A DNA stretch of 64,000 nucleotides, taken from assembly GCA_022606135.1 (NCBI GenBank), contig JABYQN010000006.1, positions 186,001 through 250,000 of the forward strand, given 5' to 3'. Under the pieces are notes generated by a model. The model searched no databases, was not told the DNA's origin, and worked only from the letters and a program-made list of their open reading frames with translations. Position 1 is the stretch's first letter; each line of letters begins with the position of its first letter. The translations under genes were made by a program, and so were the position numbers. The DNA comes from Fomes fomentarius. Its lineage: Eukaryota > Basidiomycota > Agaricomycetes > Polyporales > Polyporaceae. Shown here piece after piece: positions 11,991 through 24,875 of the stretch.

Positions 11991-12350
11991 ATGCAGTTCA
12001 AGACTCTTCTCACTCTCGTCTCCGTCGCTGCTGTCGCCAGCGCCGTGGTGAGTCTTGGCCTTCGTACCCATTGCATTTTATCCCTTCTCACGACGACTTC
12101 TGTAGCCGAACAAGCGTGACGACGCAGACGCGAACCTGACCCTCACTACTCACTTCACCACGGAGACCTTCGTCGCGACCCGGGTTCTGCAGAGCTTCAT
12201 CACTAGTAAGTGCTTGGCGTAGCGCATGGGTGCGCATGGGTATTGACGAGATTTCCAGAGGAGCCTTGGGTCACCACGCTCACTAAGGATACTACCTGGA
12301 CGGTTGCCCACACCGTCACCCGCCCTGTGAGCCCCACCGGCCGCCCGTGA
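11991..12350 (+). CDS. small secreted protein, 82 aa, Thr-rich, unknown function
   Basis: Three exons: 11991-12047, 12106-12205, 12259-12350, with GT-AG introns of 58 and 53 bp. The first exon is exactly a signal peptide (MQFKTLLTLVSVAAVASAV). The mature part begins PNKRDDADANLT, with a dibasic Lys-Arg that could be a Kex2 site, followed by a Thr/Val-rich stretch containing loosely repeated TT-rich segments (LTTHFTTETFVAT, FITTKEPWVTTLTKDTTW). It has no cysteine, so it is not a disulfide-stabilised effector, and no domain is recognised. Small secreted proteins of this type are common in basidiomycetes. The model rests on matched intron phases and the TATA box upstream. Confidence 0.7.
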
Positions 12351-13567
12351 GCTCCTGGCGTAGTATAAAGCGCGGCTGGGCGACAGGGCCCGTCTCATTC
12401 TCTACCATTCCTTCTTCACAAGGTAATGCCACAGACTTTACGTTGTCGTTTCCTGCTCACCCGGAGATTGTACTGCGCAGTCTCACGTTCGTTTTTGGCC
12501 TACAAGTCGAGGAGTAGTAAATCGATAATAGTTTCTGTGCTTGACAGTATACATGTGGCGTTAGTTTTGGCGGTACATTCTGAGTGAATTTGTAATGCCC
12601 TCTGGACCGTCTGAGGCAATTGTACTTGCGTTGCGCACCGTGTGGTGCTTAACGAACCATCGCTAGAGGTTGAATACTTGAATGACGGTGGCTGGAACCT
12701 TCTGTCCTCAGTGAAACCGCACAGTAGGAGGAATCAGTTTCTGTCAGTGCCACTATGACACTACGATCAGGTCGCTGTCTCACTCACTGCTCAGGATGCA
12801 TGCACAGTAGATGGCAAGGGACACTGACATGCCGTACAAACCTTCGTTGATCGGAGAAATGGGGGTAGAAGGCGCGCTCCCTCATTCCTTACGTGAATGT
12901 CATAGTTGTCGGCATGCCATAGTATGCGCAGTACATCAAGCTTGCTTGGAATCTTGTGGTAAGTTACGTCGCTGTTTGGGCCGATGAACTAACAATTGCA
13001 CGGACATAGAGGTGGGTCAGTACTGCTTACATGATGCCGTATTGCTTCGCCATAACATCATTAAGATCCCAATCCACACCTCGCCTGAAGCACGTTGAGC
13101 TGCACGCCGCGTATCGGGACGGAAAAGGGTATTGCAAAATTGTGAGCAATACTTCCCAGCCTGGATTGTCTTTCAGACGATCTCGACCCTTTGCTCATAT
13201 GTCAAGCAAGAGACTGGTGATGTCATTATCCCCCTTGGTACCGTCCCTGTTTTCCTCGCTTGATCCACCGGAGGGCGAACTCTAGCATGATAGGTTGTCG
13301 CAACTTGCTTGCGCCACGAGTAACAGGGATCAGGGACAAGTAGCCGTATAGCACGCTGATGCATCTCAGGTGAGTATTGCCAATCGCCTTTCGAGCAACA
13401 CCCCCAGGGAGAGACGGGATGGAACTGGATGATAGAATACACCATTCAAATACACAATGTCGACAGCAATATGAGACAGCTTGAGACAACAGCGACAGTC
13501 CAACAAAACACATTCACGGAATCTATCGCGGTTCTATGGGACCGGGAGGTTGCAGCAAGGACTGGAG
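12351..13567. other. intergenic region
   Basis: Between convergently oriented genes (small secreted protein on plus, HAP5 on minus). No frame above about 95 codons and none recognisable. Nothing else was seen. Confidence 0.4.
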
Positions 13568-14396
13568 CTAATGCAGTGACCGGCCGTTCAGCATCATACC
13601 AATGGAGCGACTGAGGAGAGGTACCTGCTCAAGATCAACACCGCCCGGGACGTCCTCGTTGTCTCCGTCGGTTCCCAAAGTGGCAGTTTCAGAGTCTTCT
13701 CGATTCTGCGTCGCCTGCGGAGCGGTCAGCGCCGACATGTCGTCCACAGACATAGTACCCACAGCGCCCCCGTTGCCTTGGGCTGCGCCGCCCTTCTTCG
13801 CTGCGCGACCGGCCGCATTCGAGCCCGGGGCTCCAGAGCCTGGGGGCTCGTCTCGGGGAACGACATCGATGAGGAAGTCAAACTGGTCGGACTTGCTTAG
13901 AGCCTTCGCGATGTCTGCGCGGGAAAGGGTGCGACGCTTGTTCGAATCCGCTATGATGAATGCGCGTGCAGTGATTTCCGCAATGAAGACTTCACATCCA
14001 ATAACGGGTACCTAGGTGAGCATTTATGGTGGAAGACGCGAACACGAACACTACGTACTTTCACAAGCCTTGCAAAACAGTATGGGGGCTGGTACTCCGT
14101 CCCATGAGATTCGTGCGCACCGAGCAAACGTCTCCTTCAAGACGCACCATCTGCTGCAATCATCTATAAGGTATTTCTCAGCATCGTTTGAGTGATCTCC
14201 AGATGGTGTATGTACGCACTTTGACATCCGGGTCGCTCTTCATTACCTTCTTGATTCGTGCGAGTGGGAGTGGAGGATGGCGATAATCCGGAGTCTCTTG
14301 TTCCGCGGCATCAATTTGTCTCTGCCAGAAGGAACGTAAGAAGTCATTCAGCGGTTCTCCGGGCTGAACAAATGGCGTCGACGACGAGGATGACAT
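13568..14396 (-). CDS. HAP5: CCAAT-binding factor subunit HAP5 / NF-YC
   Basis: Histone-fold subunit that pairs with HAP3 (NF-YB) and recruits HAP2 (NF-YA) to bind CCAAT boxes in the nucleus. Exons: 14396-14220, 14163-14148, 14088-14059, 13989-13568, giving 214 aa. The core runs from [17 protein letters not shown] through [18 protein letters not shown] and [17 protein letters not shown] to [19 protein letters not shown], almost unchanged from the family. Two exons are tiny: exon 2 has 16 nt and exon 3 has 30 nt, and both are needed to restore the conserved core. The C-terminal 85 residues are Gly/Ala-rich then acidic. It is divergent from RVB1 with 226 bp between start codons. Confidence 0.95.
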
Positions 14397-14622
14397 GGTA
14401 CAAACTCAAGAACGTCGAGCACTTTCGCTCCAGACCGGCGCGTGAGACGCGATGCCACTGACGCGCCATAGTTTCGGGCGGAGACCTTCGTCAGACGCGT
14501 TAGCTACAAGACGGAGTTGGTCGGATGCTATCGGGGTGCCAAACTCGCGACGCGCATGCTCATCGCGTTCAGGCCTTTCGTCGTCGTTCACGAGCTGCTC
14601 ATACTCACCTCCATCGTTTATT
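14397..14622. promoter_or_regulatory. shared divergent promoter of HAP5 and RVB1
   Basis: The two start codons are only 226 bp apart on opposite strands, so this interval must contain both core promoters. No TATA box is evident, in line with housekeeping-type promoters. Confidence 0.6.
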
Positions 14623-16416
<1,794 letters not shown>

Positions 16417-18203
16417 CTGCAGTTTGGGCACTCGGAGGAACGGCGCGGACATGTATATAGTGGTGACAGCATTTCCCATGTCTAGCGGACGGTTCACTGA
16501 CATGCGTCTGTCTCAGGTGTGTTGTGTGTCAAAATACCCTCGGACCTTACGGTGGTCAACGTTCGGGGTGCTTCTTGTATGAGATGCTTTGCGAGCGCGA
16601 TCTGAGCCCGGGCAGATGTATGACGCGTGATATTCGACAGATCATAGCTGGTGACCGGTGACCGCCAAGTAACCCTCGCGACCTCGGAACGGTATGCGAC
16701 GCTTTGATGGAAGCGCATCGCGTTCTGGGAGTTAGTGTGATCATAAAGGTGAGTTGCGCTTCTTCTGCGTGCACTTCGTCCACGACCTCGCCTCCCTTGT
16801 ACGTTCCGTGATGGATGCCCGGTCCGCATAGTTTATACCCTCTTTCCCAAAGATGTGCCACATTCAACATTGCTTGCCATCATTGACGTTAGCAGGACGT
16901 CGCACTCCTTGGGCCGGTGGTCATGCATGCATGCATGACGCAAAATTGAGTCGAGATCAGGTGCGCATGTGTGAGAAGGTCGATTCCACGTGCCAACTCT
17001 CTTTCACCCTGACGTTGGCGGCAATGAGCAAGAGGCTGCACTGGGTCAACTGCCTTCCATCTCAACTCCTTCCGTTGCAGCCCCTCGGAATAGATCGCCT
17101 TCACCGCACGTCCGCTCGTGATGGCACGAGAGATCCTCATGGGCACACTTGAAAGCGCAGAGAAGGAATGGGGTATGACATGTACGTCTTGGCTTATTCT
17201 CGACACCTCTGCGTGGTACTGACGTTGCGGCGCTGGGCCCGGCATCGGAGCAGAGCCGGCATCAGTGGAACGATGTCATTTGCCCAGGAAGTAGCGCACT
17301 AGAGCGAACTAGCACCGGGGTCTGTGCCACATTCCGTCACGGACGTGCTTCCTGAGGACCATAGAGGTCCTTCTTCGCCGTTCCTTCGTGTGCAGGTAGA
17401 TGGCAGGGTTTCGTTCGAGAGCCTCGAAGCCGTGCAATATGACGCCACACCTCTCAGCCGGTGTGAGCGGCCGGTCTTGCCACGGTACGTCTGCGGCAGC
17501 ACGTGAAACAGCGTGCGTGCTTCTAACTCGTGGTTCGACTTCGCCAGGTGGAGCAGTGGGCAATTCACGATATGCGGTGGCATGACAATGGCGTTGTGAC
17601 GCTTGAAGAGCAACATCGATCGTCTATGGGAACAGTTATCAAGGTAGTCCATCTTTCTCCTCCTCAGGTCCTGGGCGCCCGCTGACCGAGCTCAGGGAGG
17701 GAGTAATATCTGGGCCCACAGCGCTACGATCGCTGAACCGCGCCAGGGTGCACCGCGTCACGCCCGACGCCTCGGAGGGTTCGGCAGCGACGACGGCCGG
17801 AGAGGGGGCTATATCGAGCATGGGACGCGGGCGTGAGTGCTGTTCCTGTTCTGCGCTAGCCCAGATGCGCGGAAGCACACAGCGAAGCCCCCGCGCTTCT
17901 TTTCCTCCGTCTATTCAGTGCACCTCGCTGCATGTGGTGCGAAACTTCTCGAGACTGGTGCCAACCCCGCGGGCGGGGGATGCTGTGTGTATAGATGCGG
18001 TGAGATGAAGTGGGATGGGTGGGATTGGGATGGCTTGGAGCTTCCTGATCGGCACACGCGCAGTCATCCACCGGTAAGGTCCTCGCTCGAGCATGTATTG
18101 CTATTGCTATTAATATCAGGGTCTCAATCACTCTATCAGGGTCTCAGGCGTCTGTCCCACCTCTTCACTGTGCAGTTTCGTCCTTGGCCCGCACCGCACA
18201 GAA
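16417..18203. other. intergenic region between RVB1 and the DUF6593 gene
   Basis: Long for this part of the window. On the minus strand, 17878-17310 contains open stretches of coding-like composition that might be exons of an unrecognised gene, but I could not join them into a model with a convincing start. A (CATG)n run lies at 16922-16936. Confidence 0.35.
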
Positions 18204-18209
18204 TATATA
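18204..18209 (+). promoter_or_regulatory. TATA box of the DUF6593 gene
   Basis: TATATA about 100 bp upstream of the start codon at 18308. Confidence 0.45.
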
Positions 18210-18307
18210 CCCACCGTCCCTCCACCCACCCTCACTCACTCGCCCTCCCATCAAATATCCGCGTCCCCCTTTCCTCAAGACCATTCGCCCATCACGGTCT
18301 GAGGAGA

Positions 18308-19100
18308 ATGATCAACAGGTCGCTCCCATTCTACCTCGAGGACCGCACTGGTCAATACACAGGCTCGGACTTCGATGAGATTTACGACCGCCTCTTCCTC
18401 CGTGTCGCGCGTCCCCCGCCTACGCAAGTGGCGCATTTCCCCGAGACGACACTCATGGTGTACAATACCGGACGTCGCTCGTCAAGCCAGCGCCACTCGC
18501 GGCCGCCCCAGCGCGAACCTGCTGTCGTGCTCGAGTTCGGTCCGAATGGCGCGCTTGGGACGATCACTTTCGCTGCAACTGGGTTGTCAATGCCTATGAC
18601 GCAGTACTGAGTGCTTCCTTTTTCCCTACGATGAATGGAGGTGCGAAGAAGCGAGGGAACGCGAGGCTGAGGCGTGGACAAAGTGGGCACGAGTACTGAC
18701 TGACGTGGGGTAACAGGGCATTGTCACGCAAATTTGTAGGCTCTAATGGCGAAGAGTATCGCTGGATACACCGCGCGGTAAAAGATCACGAGTGGTCGGT
18801 ACGTTGGATACATCCTTATGCCCACTATGTCCGTGCTGATTCATGCTTGGGCAGTGCGTCGACTCGCGCGATTATGTCGTGGCACACTACAACCTGAAGC
18901 CGCCAGAAAAGCCCGCGTACACGACATCGGGCAACATCCTTACTATATACGAGCCCTTTACCCATCTCGCTGTTGGTATGTACTACCTCCCCTAGTGCAC
19001 TATTGCGGGACAAGTGGATGGCTGTACTGATGAGACGTGTTTGACAGAGATCCTCGCGACGTTGACCATCATGCGACACCTTGCTGCTAGCAAGTACTGA
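18308..19100 (+). CDS. DUF6593 domain protein
   Basis: Four exons: 18308-18603, 18717-18798, 18855-18975, 19048-19100; 183 aa. The second half carries the pattern I associate with DUF6593 proteins of basidiomycetes: KFVGSNGEEYRWIHRA, then a strand YVVAHYNLK, then ILTIYEPFTHL followed by an aliphatic C-terminal helix (ILATLTIMRHLAASKY). No signal peptide or membrane segment is seen. Function is unknown; the family is abundant in mushroom-forming fungi. The first donor is GTACTG, a weak but phase-compatible site. The ATG at 18308 is preferred because it follows a TATA box; the frame is open further upstream without support. Confidence 0.8.
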
Positions 19101-19960
19101 AACATCTGCCTCTTGCACTATACCATACTCTTGCTCCTCGGTGTCGGATCCTGGTACTTAGTGCTCTCTAGGTCGGGGTCCGGGCGGGGAGCGTGTTCTG
19201 AAACCGTTGACGATTTGTTGGGATGCGTCGATGTTGTAGCACTATCATTATCATACCTTGTACTCTTACACGATACCGACGCAATGACATGCCAGTAAAT
19301 CAGCCCTGCACAAGAGCGGGTGCAGTGCGTGCAAGGTGCTATGGTACATCAGCTAGGTCTCAGATTGGGGCGCTTGTTACAGACGCCGGCATGCCCTCGA
19401 GTCGCTTCCAAGGTGCGTCTCCCTTGCTTTGTCTTGACCTCCACGTTCACATCCCGTCCTGGGTCTGGCTCCAAGAAATGCAGCTACCCTGTGAGACAGC
19501 GTAATCTATACAGTCTCACGAATGAGTAAGTGGTAATCAATGCTGATACCTGTCTAGGTTACAGTTCCGAGTCCCATTGTCCCAAGCCTCCTCGGAAACC
19601 AATCGATAGCCTCCTGATATTGACCGGACTCACAGTGTGGAGATGCTGTATGACGAAGGGGACCTCATATCTCGCGCGATTGGCGAATTGCACTCTTCTA
19701 GTGTCGTCGGCATTGCGTCGGACCTGCTTCTGTAGAAGCTCGCGTGCGTAACTGCATTGGTTGAGTTGTTATCCTCGATCTCGTGGTGCGCTTTGGTTGC
19801 GCGTGTGCCTTCGCGCGTGCCGAGGAGTCGCCAAAATGGCTCGTCGTGCCCACTCGTCGAACGTCTGCTCGGTACACCGGCCCCCGCATGCTTGGCGCGC
19901 TCGCGGTGGCGGAGTAGGGCGTTCTTCGATGCTTGGCTTTGGCTTTGGCTTGCAAGGCAC
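19101..19960. other. intergenic region upstream of the AA9 pseudogene
   Basis: No gene supported; only short frames without recognisable similarity. Its right end would be the former promoter of the decayed AA9 copy. Confidence 0.4.
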
Positions 19961-21060
19961 ACCACCGCCATACGGTTCCTCCTCTGTCGCTCTCCTGCTC
20001 TCCGGGTATCCTTCGCACATCCCTTACTCATTTCATAAGCTCTACGCAAACGGGCTATTACACCGATCTTACCGCCCGGACTAAGGTACGACAACGAAGT
20101 CGGGATGAAGCGGAACACTGATACCCCGCATCTTCCTTTACTCACTCTCAAAATAGTTTATCACCGACGTGCAATGTGACATCATATGCAATTGAGGTGC
20201 GTACCTGGATCTCGCACTCACATCTGCCGTACCAAGTCGTCCTGATCGGGATGGTACTACATAGTATCTCTAGGCATCAACGTCCATACCACTAGCCCGT
20301 GTCCAAGGCAGTCATTGATTTTTCGCTAGACGCGGCCGAGGTACATATGTAGGCATGTCTATAATCTCCTCAATGTCACGGCTAAGCGGATGACGCAATG
20401 CGCGTTTTCAGTGGCACCATACTCTCAATCACTGGCAGGCCCCTAGCCTCCCCTAGCGACAAGGGCAGATCCCGTCATTCCTAGGCATGATGGACCCACA
20501 ACCCCATACTCGTGCGTATATCATCTTGTTCTTTATACCTGCGCTTGGCAGTTTCCCGACTGCTTGACACTGTACATGTCACAGGTCTCCAGTAATATTT
20601 TCGAGGTCCAGTAGGATGACTACACACCGGTCTAACATCTGAGCCGTCGATCGCCGCATCCCAGACGACAGCAAGGTCTCGTTCATGATTCTCAAGTGCA
20701 TCGCCTGTATCTACTCAGGCACGAGTTGGTTGATCGGTAAGTCTCCTTACCCCGCATGATCGTGAATCTTAATTGTTGAACGTTGTGTGTCACTGTGGAC
20801 ATCCCTGCACGGCGTCTCGAGTTACCCCGATGCCCAGTTTTCCATGGAGTGCGCCCAGATCAACATCGCGGGTGCCAAGTCTGTGTCGTTCCCTGGTACT
20901 TACCGAGGAATAGACCTGGTACGCCTGTCCTCCCTGGGGTGATGTGCACGATTAAGAACGCTACGCGTCGCAGGTATCCAGATCAACATCTATGGCAGAC
21001 TCTCGTAACTACATCACCCCAGTACGCACTACCTTTATTGCCACCTGTCTCTCGATGCAG
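19961..21060 (+). pseudogene. decayed AA9 lytic polysaccharide monooxygenase gene
   Basis: Remnants of each exon of the AA9 genes at 21776 and 26528 are found here in the same order. SFHKLYANG (exon 1) is near 20030; ITDV..DIICN, followed by a stop, is near 20160; SKAVIDFS..DAAE near 20300; WHHTLN near 20412; a SDKG remnant of the SHKGP copper-His region, out of frame and followed by a stop, near 20455; SKVSFMILKCI near 20670; [17 protein letters not shown] at 20825-20875; GIQINIYG near 20975. Frameshifts and stops interrupt several exons. The copper-site tyrosine (QFYMECAQ in the intact copies) is Ser here. Splice signals are partly kept, so decay is moderate. Confidence 0.85.
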
Positions 21061-21685
21061 GTCCTGCCGTCACTTACGAGATCGAAGGATGTGCACGTGT
21101 CCCGCGAAATTTGCTCATTTGCACGTTTGTTGTCGTGAGAACCTTGTTTTCTTGCCTTATCGTAAGCCTCCCTTCATCCGAAGTTCATGCTGGGATTGGT
21201 CCGTCTATGCCGTCTGAATGTGTGCACGGTGTTGAGAGGCGTCATGTGAAGATTCCAGAACCCGTCATGCCAGTCTTATCGTTTACGCTGAAAGACTCAA
21301 GCTTCAGTCTGCGACTCGATTCCGTATACATCAGCGGTACTGTACATCCAAGTATCCATTCGTCTTGTGGATATCTTGGTGGACAAGCCAGAGGTAAATC
21401 CTCGGAACAACGGTGTGTCTCTCTACGCACAACTAGTCACCTGTGACCTAGGTGATCGCGGTTCCAATCGTGCGGCATAGCTCCTCACCCCATCCGCCCC
21501 CGTCCAACATCACGGCTCAACCTACGGGGAATTGCTGGATAATCTTCTTGTGGTTGGCCTCGCTAAATCTGCGCAACGCACCAGTTCTCCCGAGTCCAAG
21601 CTTCTATGCGACTATCGGGTCGCCGCGTCACTCTCCCGCACGAATCAGCGATGTCAGCGGTCGGGAACGAACCAAGGAGAACTGG
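21061..21685. other. intergenic region between AA9 pseudogene and AA9 gene A
   Basis: Contains the promoter of AA9 gene A. No additional gene is supported. Confidence 0.4.
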
Positions 21686-21691
21686 TATAAG
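21686..21691 (+). promoter_or_regulatory. TATA box of AA9 gene A
   Basis: TATAAG in GGTATAAGAACTG, 90 bp upstream of the ATG at 21776. Confidence 0.6.
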
Positions 21692-21775
21692 AACTGCGAA
21701 GCGAACGCGGCAGTTCTGGATCGCCAGCACCTCGCTTGTACGACTTCTCCTCGGGCCTTCCTAGAACGACCCACT

Positions 21776-22907
21776 ATGACGAAGATCTCTGCTTTCGCAA
21801 CTGCTGCACTCCTTGCGAGCTATGCGTCCGCGCACACTATCTTCCAGAAGCTGTACGTCAACGGCGTAGACCAGGGGGAACTCACTGGTATCCGTGCTCC
21901 CGACTACGACGGCGTACGTATATGTTGGCTTGCCGGGTCGCGCCCAATTCTGACTGGTCGAATACAGCCCATCCAGGATGTCACCTCGAACGACATCATC
22001 TGCAATGGAGGTAGTAGCTCATTTTCAGAACATGAGCGTTCGACGACTGACTCACTGCTAAGGTATCAATCCTTACCACCAGCCCGTCTCTACGGCTGTG
22101 ATCAACGTCCCGGCTGGTGCAACTGTCACTGCTGAGGTATGGATGGACTTCACTCTCGTGCTGGGAGCAAGACCTCACTTCGATCTCGTTTCTAGTGGCA
22201 TCACACTCTCAACCAAGCCGCTAACGATCCTGCCGATCCTATTGACTCTAGCCACAAGGGCCCCATCATCTCTTACCTGTACGTCTATCGACATCATATT
22301 CCACGCTGCGATCTCACCATTCTCGACTCACAGCGCAAAAATCCCCGACGCGACCCAGAGCACTGTCACTGGCTTGAAGTGGTTCAAGATTCACGAGGAC
22401 GGCCTCTCCGGCCAGACGTGGGCCGTCGACAAGCTCATTGCGAACAAGGGCAAGGTGTCGTTCACCATCCCGAGCTGCATCGAGTCTGGCCAGTACCTCC
22501 TCCGCCACGAGATTATCGGTGTGTTCAGGCATCCGTATCCTGGTCCGTATATATCCAGCATTGATGTATCTCAAATTGTACGCAGCTCTCCACGCCGCGT
22601 CGGGCTACCCTGGCGCACAGTTCTACATGGAGTGCGCGCAGATCAACGTCACTGGCGGTGGCTCGAAGAGCCCTGCGACTGTGTCCTTCCCTGGTGCCTA
22701 CTCGGGTACTGACCCCGGTATGTCATCTTTCGCTGCGCTACGCCGATTCTTCGACTTATATTTGTGCGTTGGTAGGCATCAAGATCAACATCTACCAGAC
22801 CTTGTCCAACTACACCATCCCTGGTGCGTTGGACTAATTACTGACACTTCCAAGTATGATGCTCATTAACTTGTTGAATCACAGGGCCCTCTGTATTCAC
22901 GTGTTGA
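21776..22907 (+). CDS. AA9 lytic polysaccharide monooxygenase (gene A)
   Basis: Copper enzyme that cleaves cellulose or related glucans oxidatively outside the cell. Eight exons: 21776-21913, 21968-22010, 22063-22136, 22196-22278, 22334-22518, 22586-22717, 22776-22823, 22885-22907; 241 aa. The signal peptide ends at ASA, so the mature chain starts with the brace histidine ([11 protein letters not shown]). The second brace histidine is in [10 protein letters not shown] and the axial tyrosine in [18 protein letters not shown] carries the conserved outer-sphere His. The protein ends soon after the catalytic domain (GPSVFTC), so there is no CBM1. Exon sizes and phases match gene B exon by exon, showing tandem duplication. 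C1/C4 regioselectivity cannot be told from sequence by eye. Confidence 0.95.
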
Positions 22908-23110
22908 GTGACAGTAGAGTGAATTCCCATGTCCATGTTTATAGCCCATTGAAATGCACCCCACTTTATCAGACCTCCTCTGTCTGAGCGACTGTTCAAG
23001 CGCGTTGACAGTAGCAGCCACGAGGCCGGGGGCTTATTGAGAGCGCTCCGCACGCGTGTACATAACACTTTCTGGGACAGCAAGTCGGGCTCCTTGGCAC
23101 GTTGCGGTCC
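22908..23110. other. short intergenic region
   Basis: 3' flank of AA9 gene A running into the unresolved 5' end of the F-box-like gene. Confidence 0.3.
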
Positions 23111-24875
23111 ACCATGCGGTCGCCACTGATAGAATACAACGCAGGGTTGTTTCCGCGCGTGGCCCGACAAAGGACATTGACTATTTGGATTCACACGCCC
23201 CGAGTACATATTCGCTTGAGCTCCCCGCAGAACGCCTCTTCATCCTTCTGACTCGCCTACACACCCGACCTTCTCTTGCCTCTGTCGCGAGTGAGTGGCG
23301 ACCGCATGTGTTTGTCGTCTCTTGTCGTGGAGGGCGCATACTGATCCTCGATCTCCCGGTAGACGCACAACATCCTTGACTTGCACAATGCCCCGCGCCT
23401 ATGAGAATATCCAAGTCGTGCGGAAAGTTCGGAAGCTGAACAATGAACAGGAAATCTGCGGTTTCTCCGAAAAGATGCTCCACCCTCCCAAAAAAGGACA
23501 AAGGTCGTCCGTTGAACGCCTCGAGATCGCAGTCGGAGAGATCGGCTTTAACACGGCAGAAAGACTCGCTGTTGTGTTTCTCACCTATGCGAAGTCCATG
23601 CCCATCGAGGAGTTGAAACTTGCCGATACCGAATCGCTCTTGGGATCGGCGCCGAAGCTTGCGGACGCCTTCGCTAGACTCACCTACGTCAAGAACCTCT
23701 CCTTGAGGGGAGTCGTCGGCGAACACGGCGCTCGTATGGTGACGATGCTGCAGTCCAAGCTCGTCAAGGCGCAGCTCTTTCTCGAGGGAGCCGTGCCATG
23801 GAGGAAGACGGAAGACGAACGCGCGATCTCCAACCCCATCGCGCTCCTCCGAAACTCACAGGACACGCTGGAGAGCCTGTGGGTGTCCGCACCGCACATG
23901 GCTGACTTCATGCCCGAGGTGTACCCCAAGATGTCCGAGTTGACCATGAGAGAGTTTGATGTCCTCCGCACATACGACTTGGTCCACGCGTACCCCAACC
24001 TGACCAAGCTCGAGATAGAATATCCGAGGTTTACAGGTACGCCAGACAGCATGACGCAGGCGCGACAACAGAACCAGGAGGAGCAGCGGGAACGCAATTC
24101 GTGGCGTTTTCTTCACAGCGTAAAGTCCCCGGTATCGACGCTCTACATGCTTTCCCTCCAATGTCCGGTCGACCGCCTCGAGGTGACGATCACGTCAAAG
24201 GAAGACGCGCAGAAGCTCGGTCGTGTCCTCGAGGAGACAAATCCTGCTGTGCTCGAATTGGAAACAACGTGCAAGCGCATCTTGGACCGACGAAGCGTGC
24301 TCACAGCCATGCGCCAAGAGGGCGCGCAACGGATGAGGTGCACTGAGCTCAAGCTGGTCGTGAAAGTTCAGCTCGATGACACGGAGACGCATGTGCACAT
24401 GGCCCTGGTATGTTGATGAGGCAACAATCAGTGGATAACAAGGGCTCACTAGCGCGCCCAGAAACGGATACGACGCGAGCTGAGGGGCGTACAGATTACC
24501 TCGTTGGAGCTCACCATCGATTGTGTTGATTTTATGTGGACCGACGACAACCCAGTGCCATTCAAGACCCAGTCGGACTTAGCGAGTTCGATTCCGCGAG
24601 GACTCTGTCTCAGGACTGAGGCGTTGGAGCTCGCTTTCGCAACCTCTTCCTTGGTGCACGTGGACGTAGCCGTCGTGAACAGTCCTAGCCATATCAATGT
24701 TCATGCGGGGCTGTTTTTCCAACCTGACAGCTACACCTTCAGACCTTCAGAACGCCGAGCACGCCATCCGGAGCTCGAGTGGTTGACAAAAACGGCGGAC
24801 GCCGATGGTGACACCTCGGCCTCGGACGACGATATGGCAGCCACGTCGGATTACGAGACAGAGGATGAATTGTGA
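23111..24875 (+). CDS. F-box/LRR-like protein, 5' end unresolved
   Basis: The body is firm: an exon containing 23389-24407 followed by 24453-24875 (phase-0 GTATGT...CTAG intron) codes for about 480 aa. A typical basidiomycete F-box pattern precedes it at about 23205-23290 (LELPAERLFILLTRLHTRPSLASVASEW), in a frame that needs one more intron near 23290-23365; I could not settle that junction or the first ATG. The body shows degenerate leucine-rich spacing (VERLEIAV, IEELKLAD, VKNLSLRG, LTKLEIEY, VDRLEVTI), as in F-box proteins with divergent LRRs that recruit substrates to SCF ubiquitin ligases. The C-terminus is acidic (ADADGDTSASDDD). It sits between the two intact AA9 genes, which looks incidental. 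Confidence 0.65.

Noticed and set aside
17299..17878. Possible unrecognised gene on the minus strand
   Set aside because: Stretches such as PLTPAERCGVILHGFEALE look coding-like, but two frames compete, no start or family could be set, and no consistent splice model was found.
23056..23379. Frame from 23056 as the true N-terminus of the F-box/LRR-like gene
   Set aside because: It starts without an ATG and its downstream end runs into a stop; only the F-box-like part (about 23205-23290) is believable.
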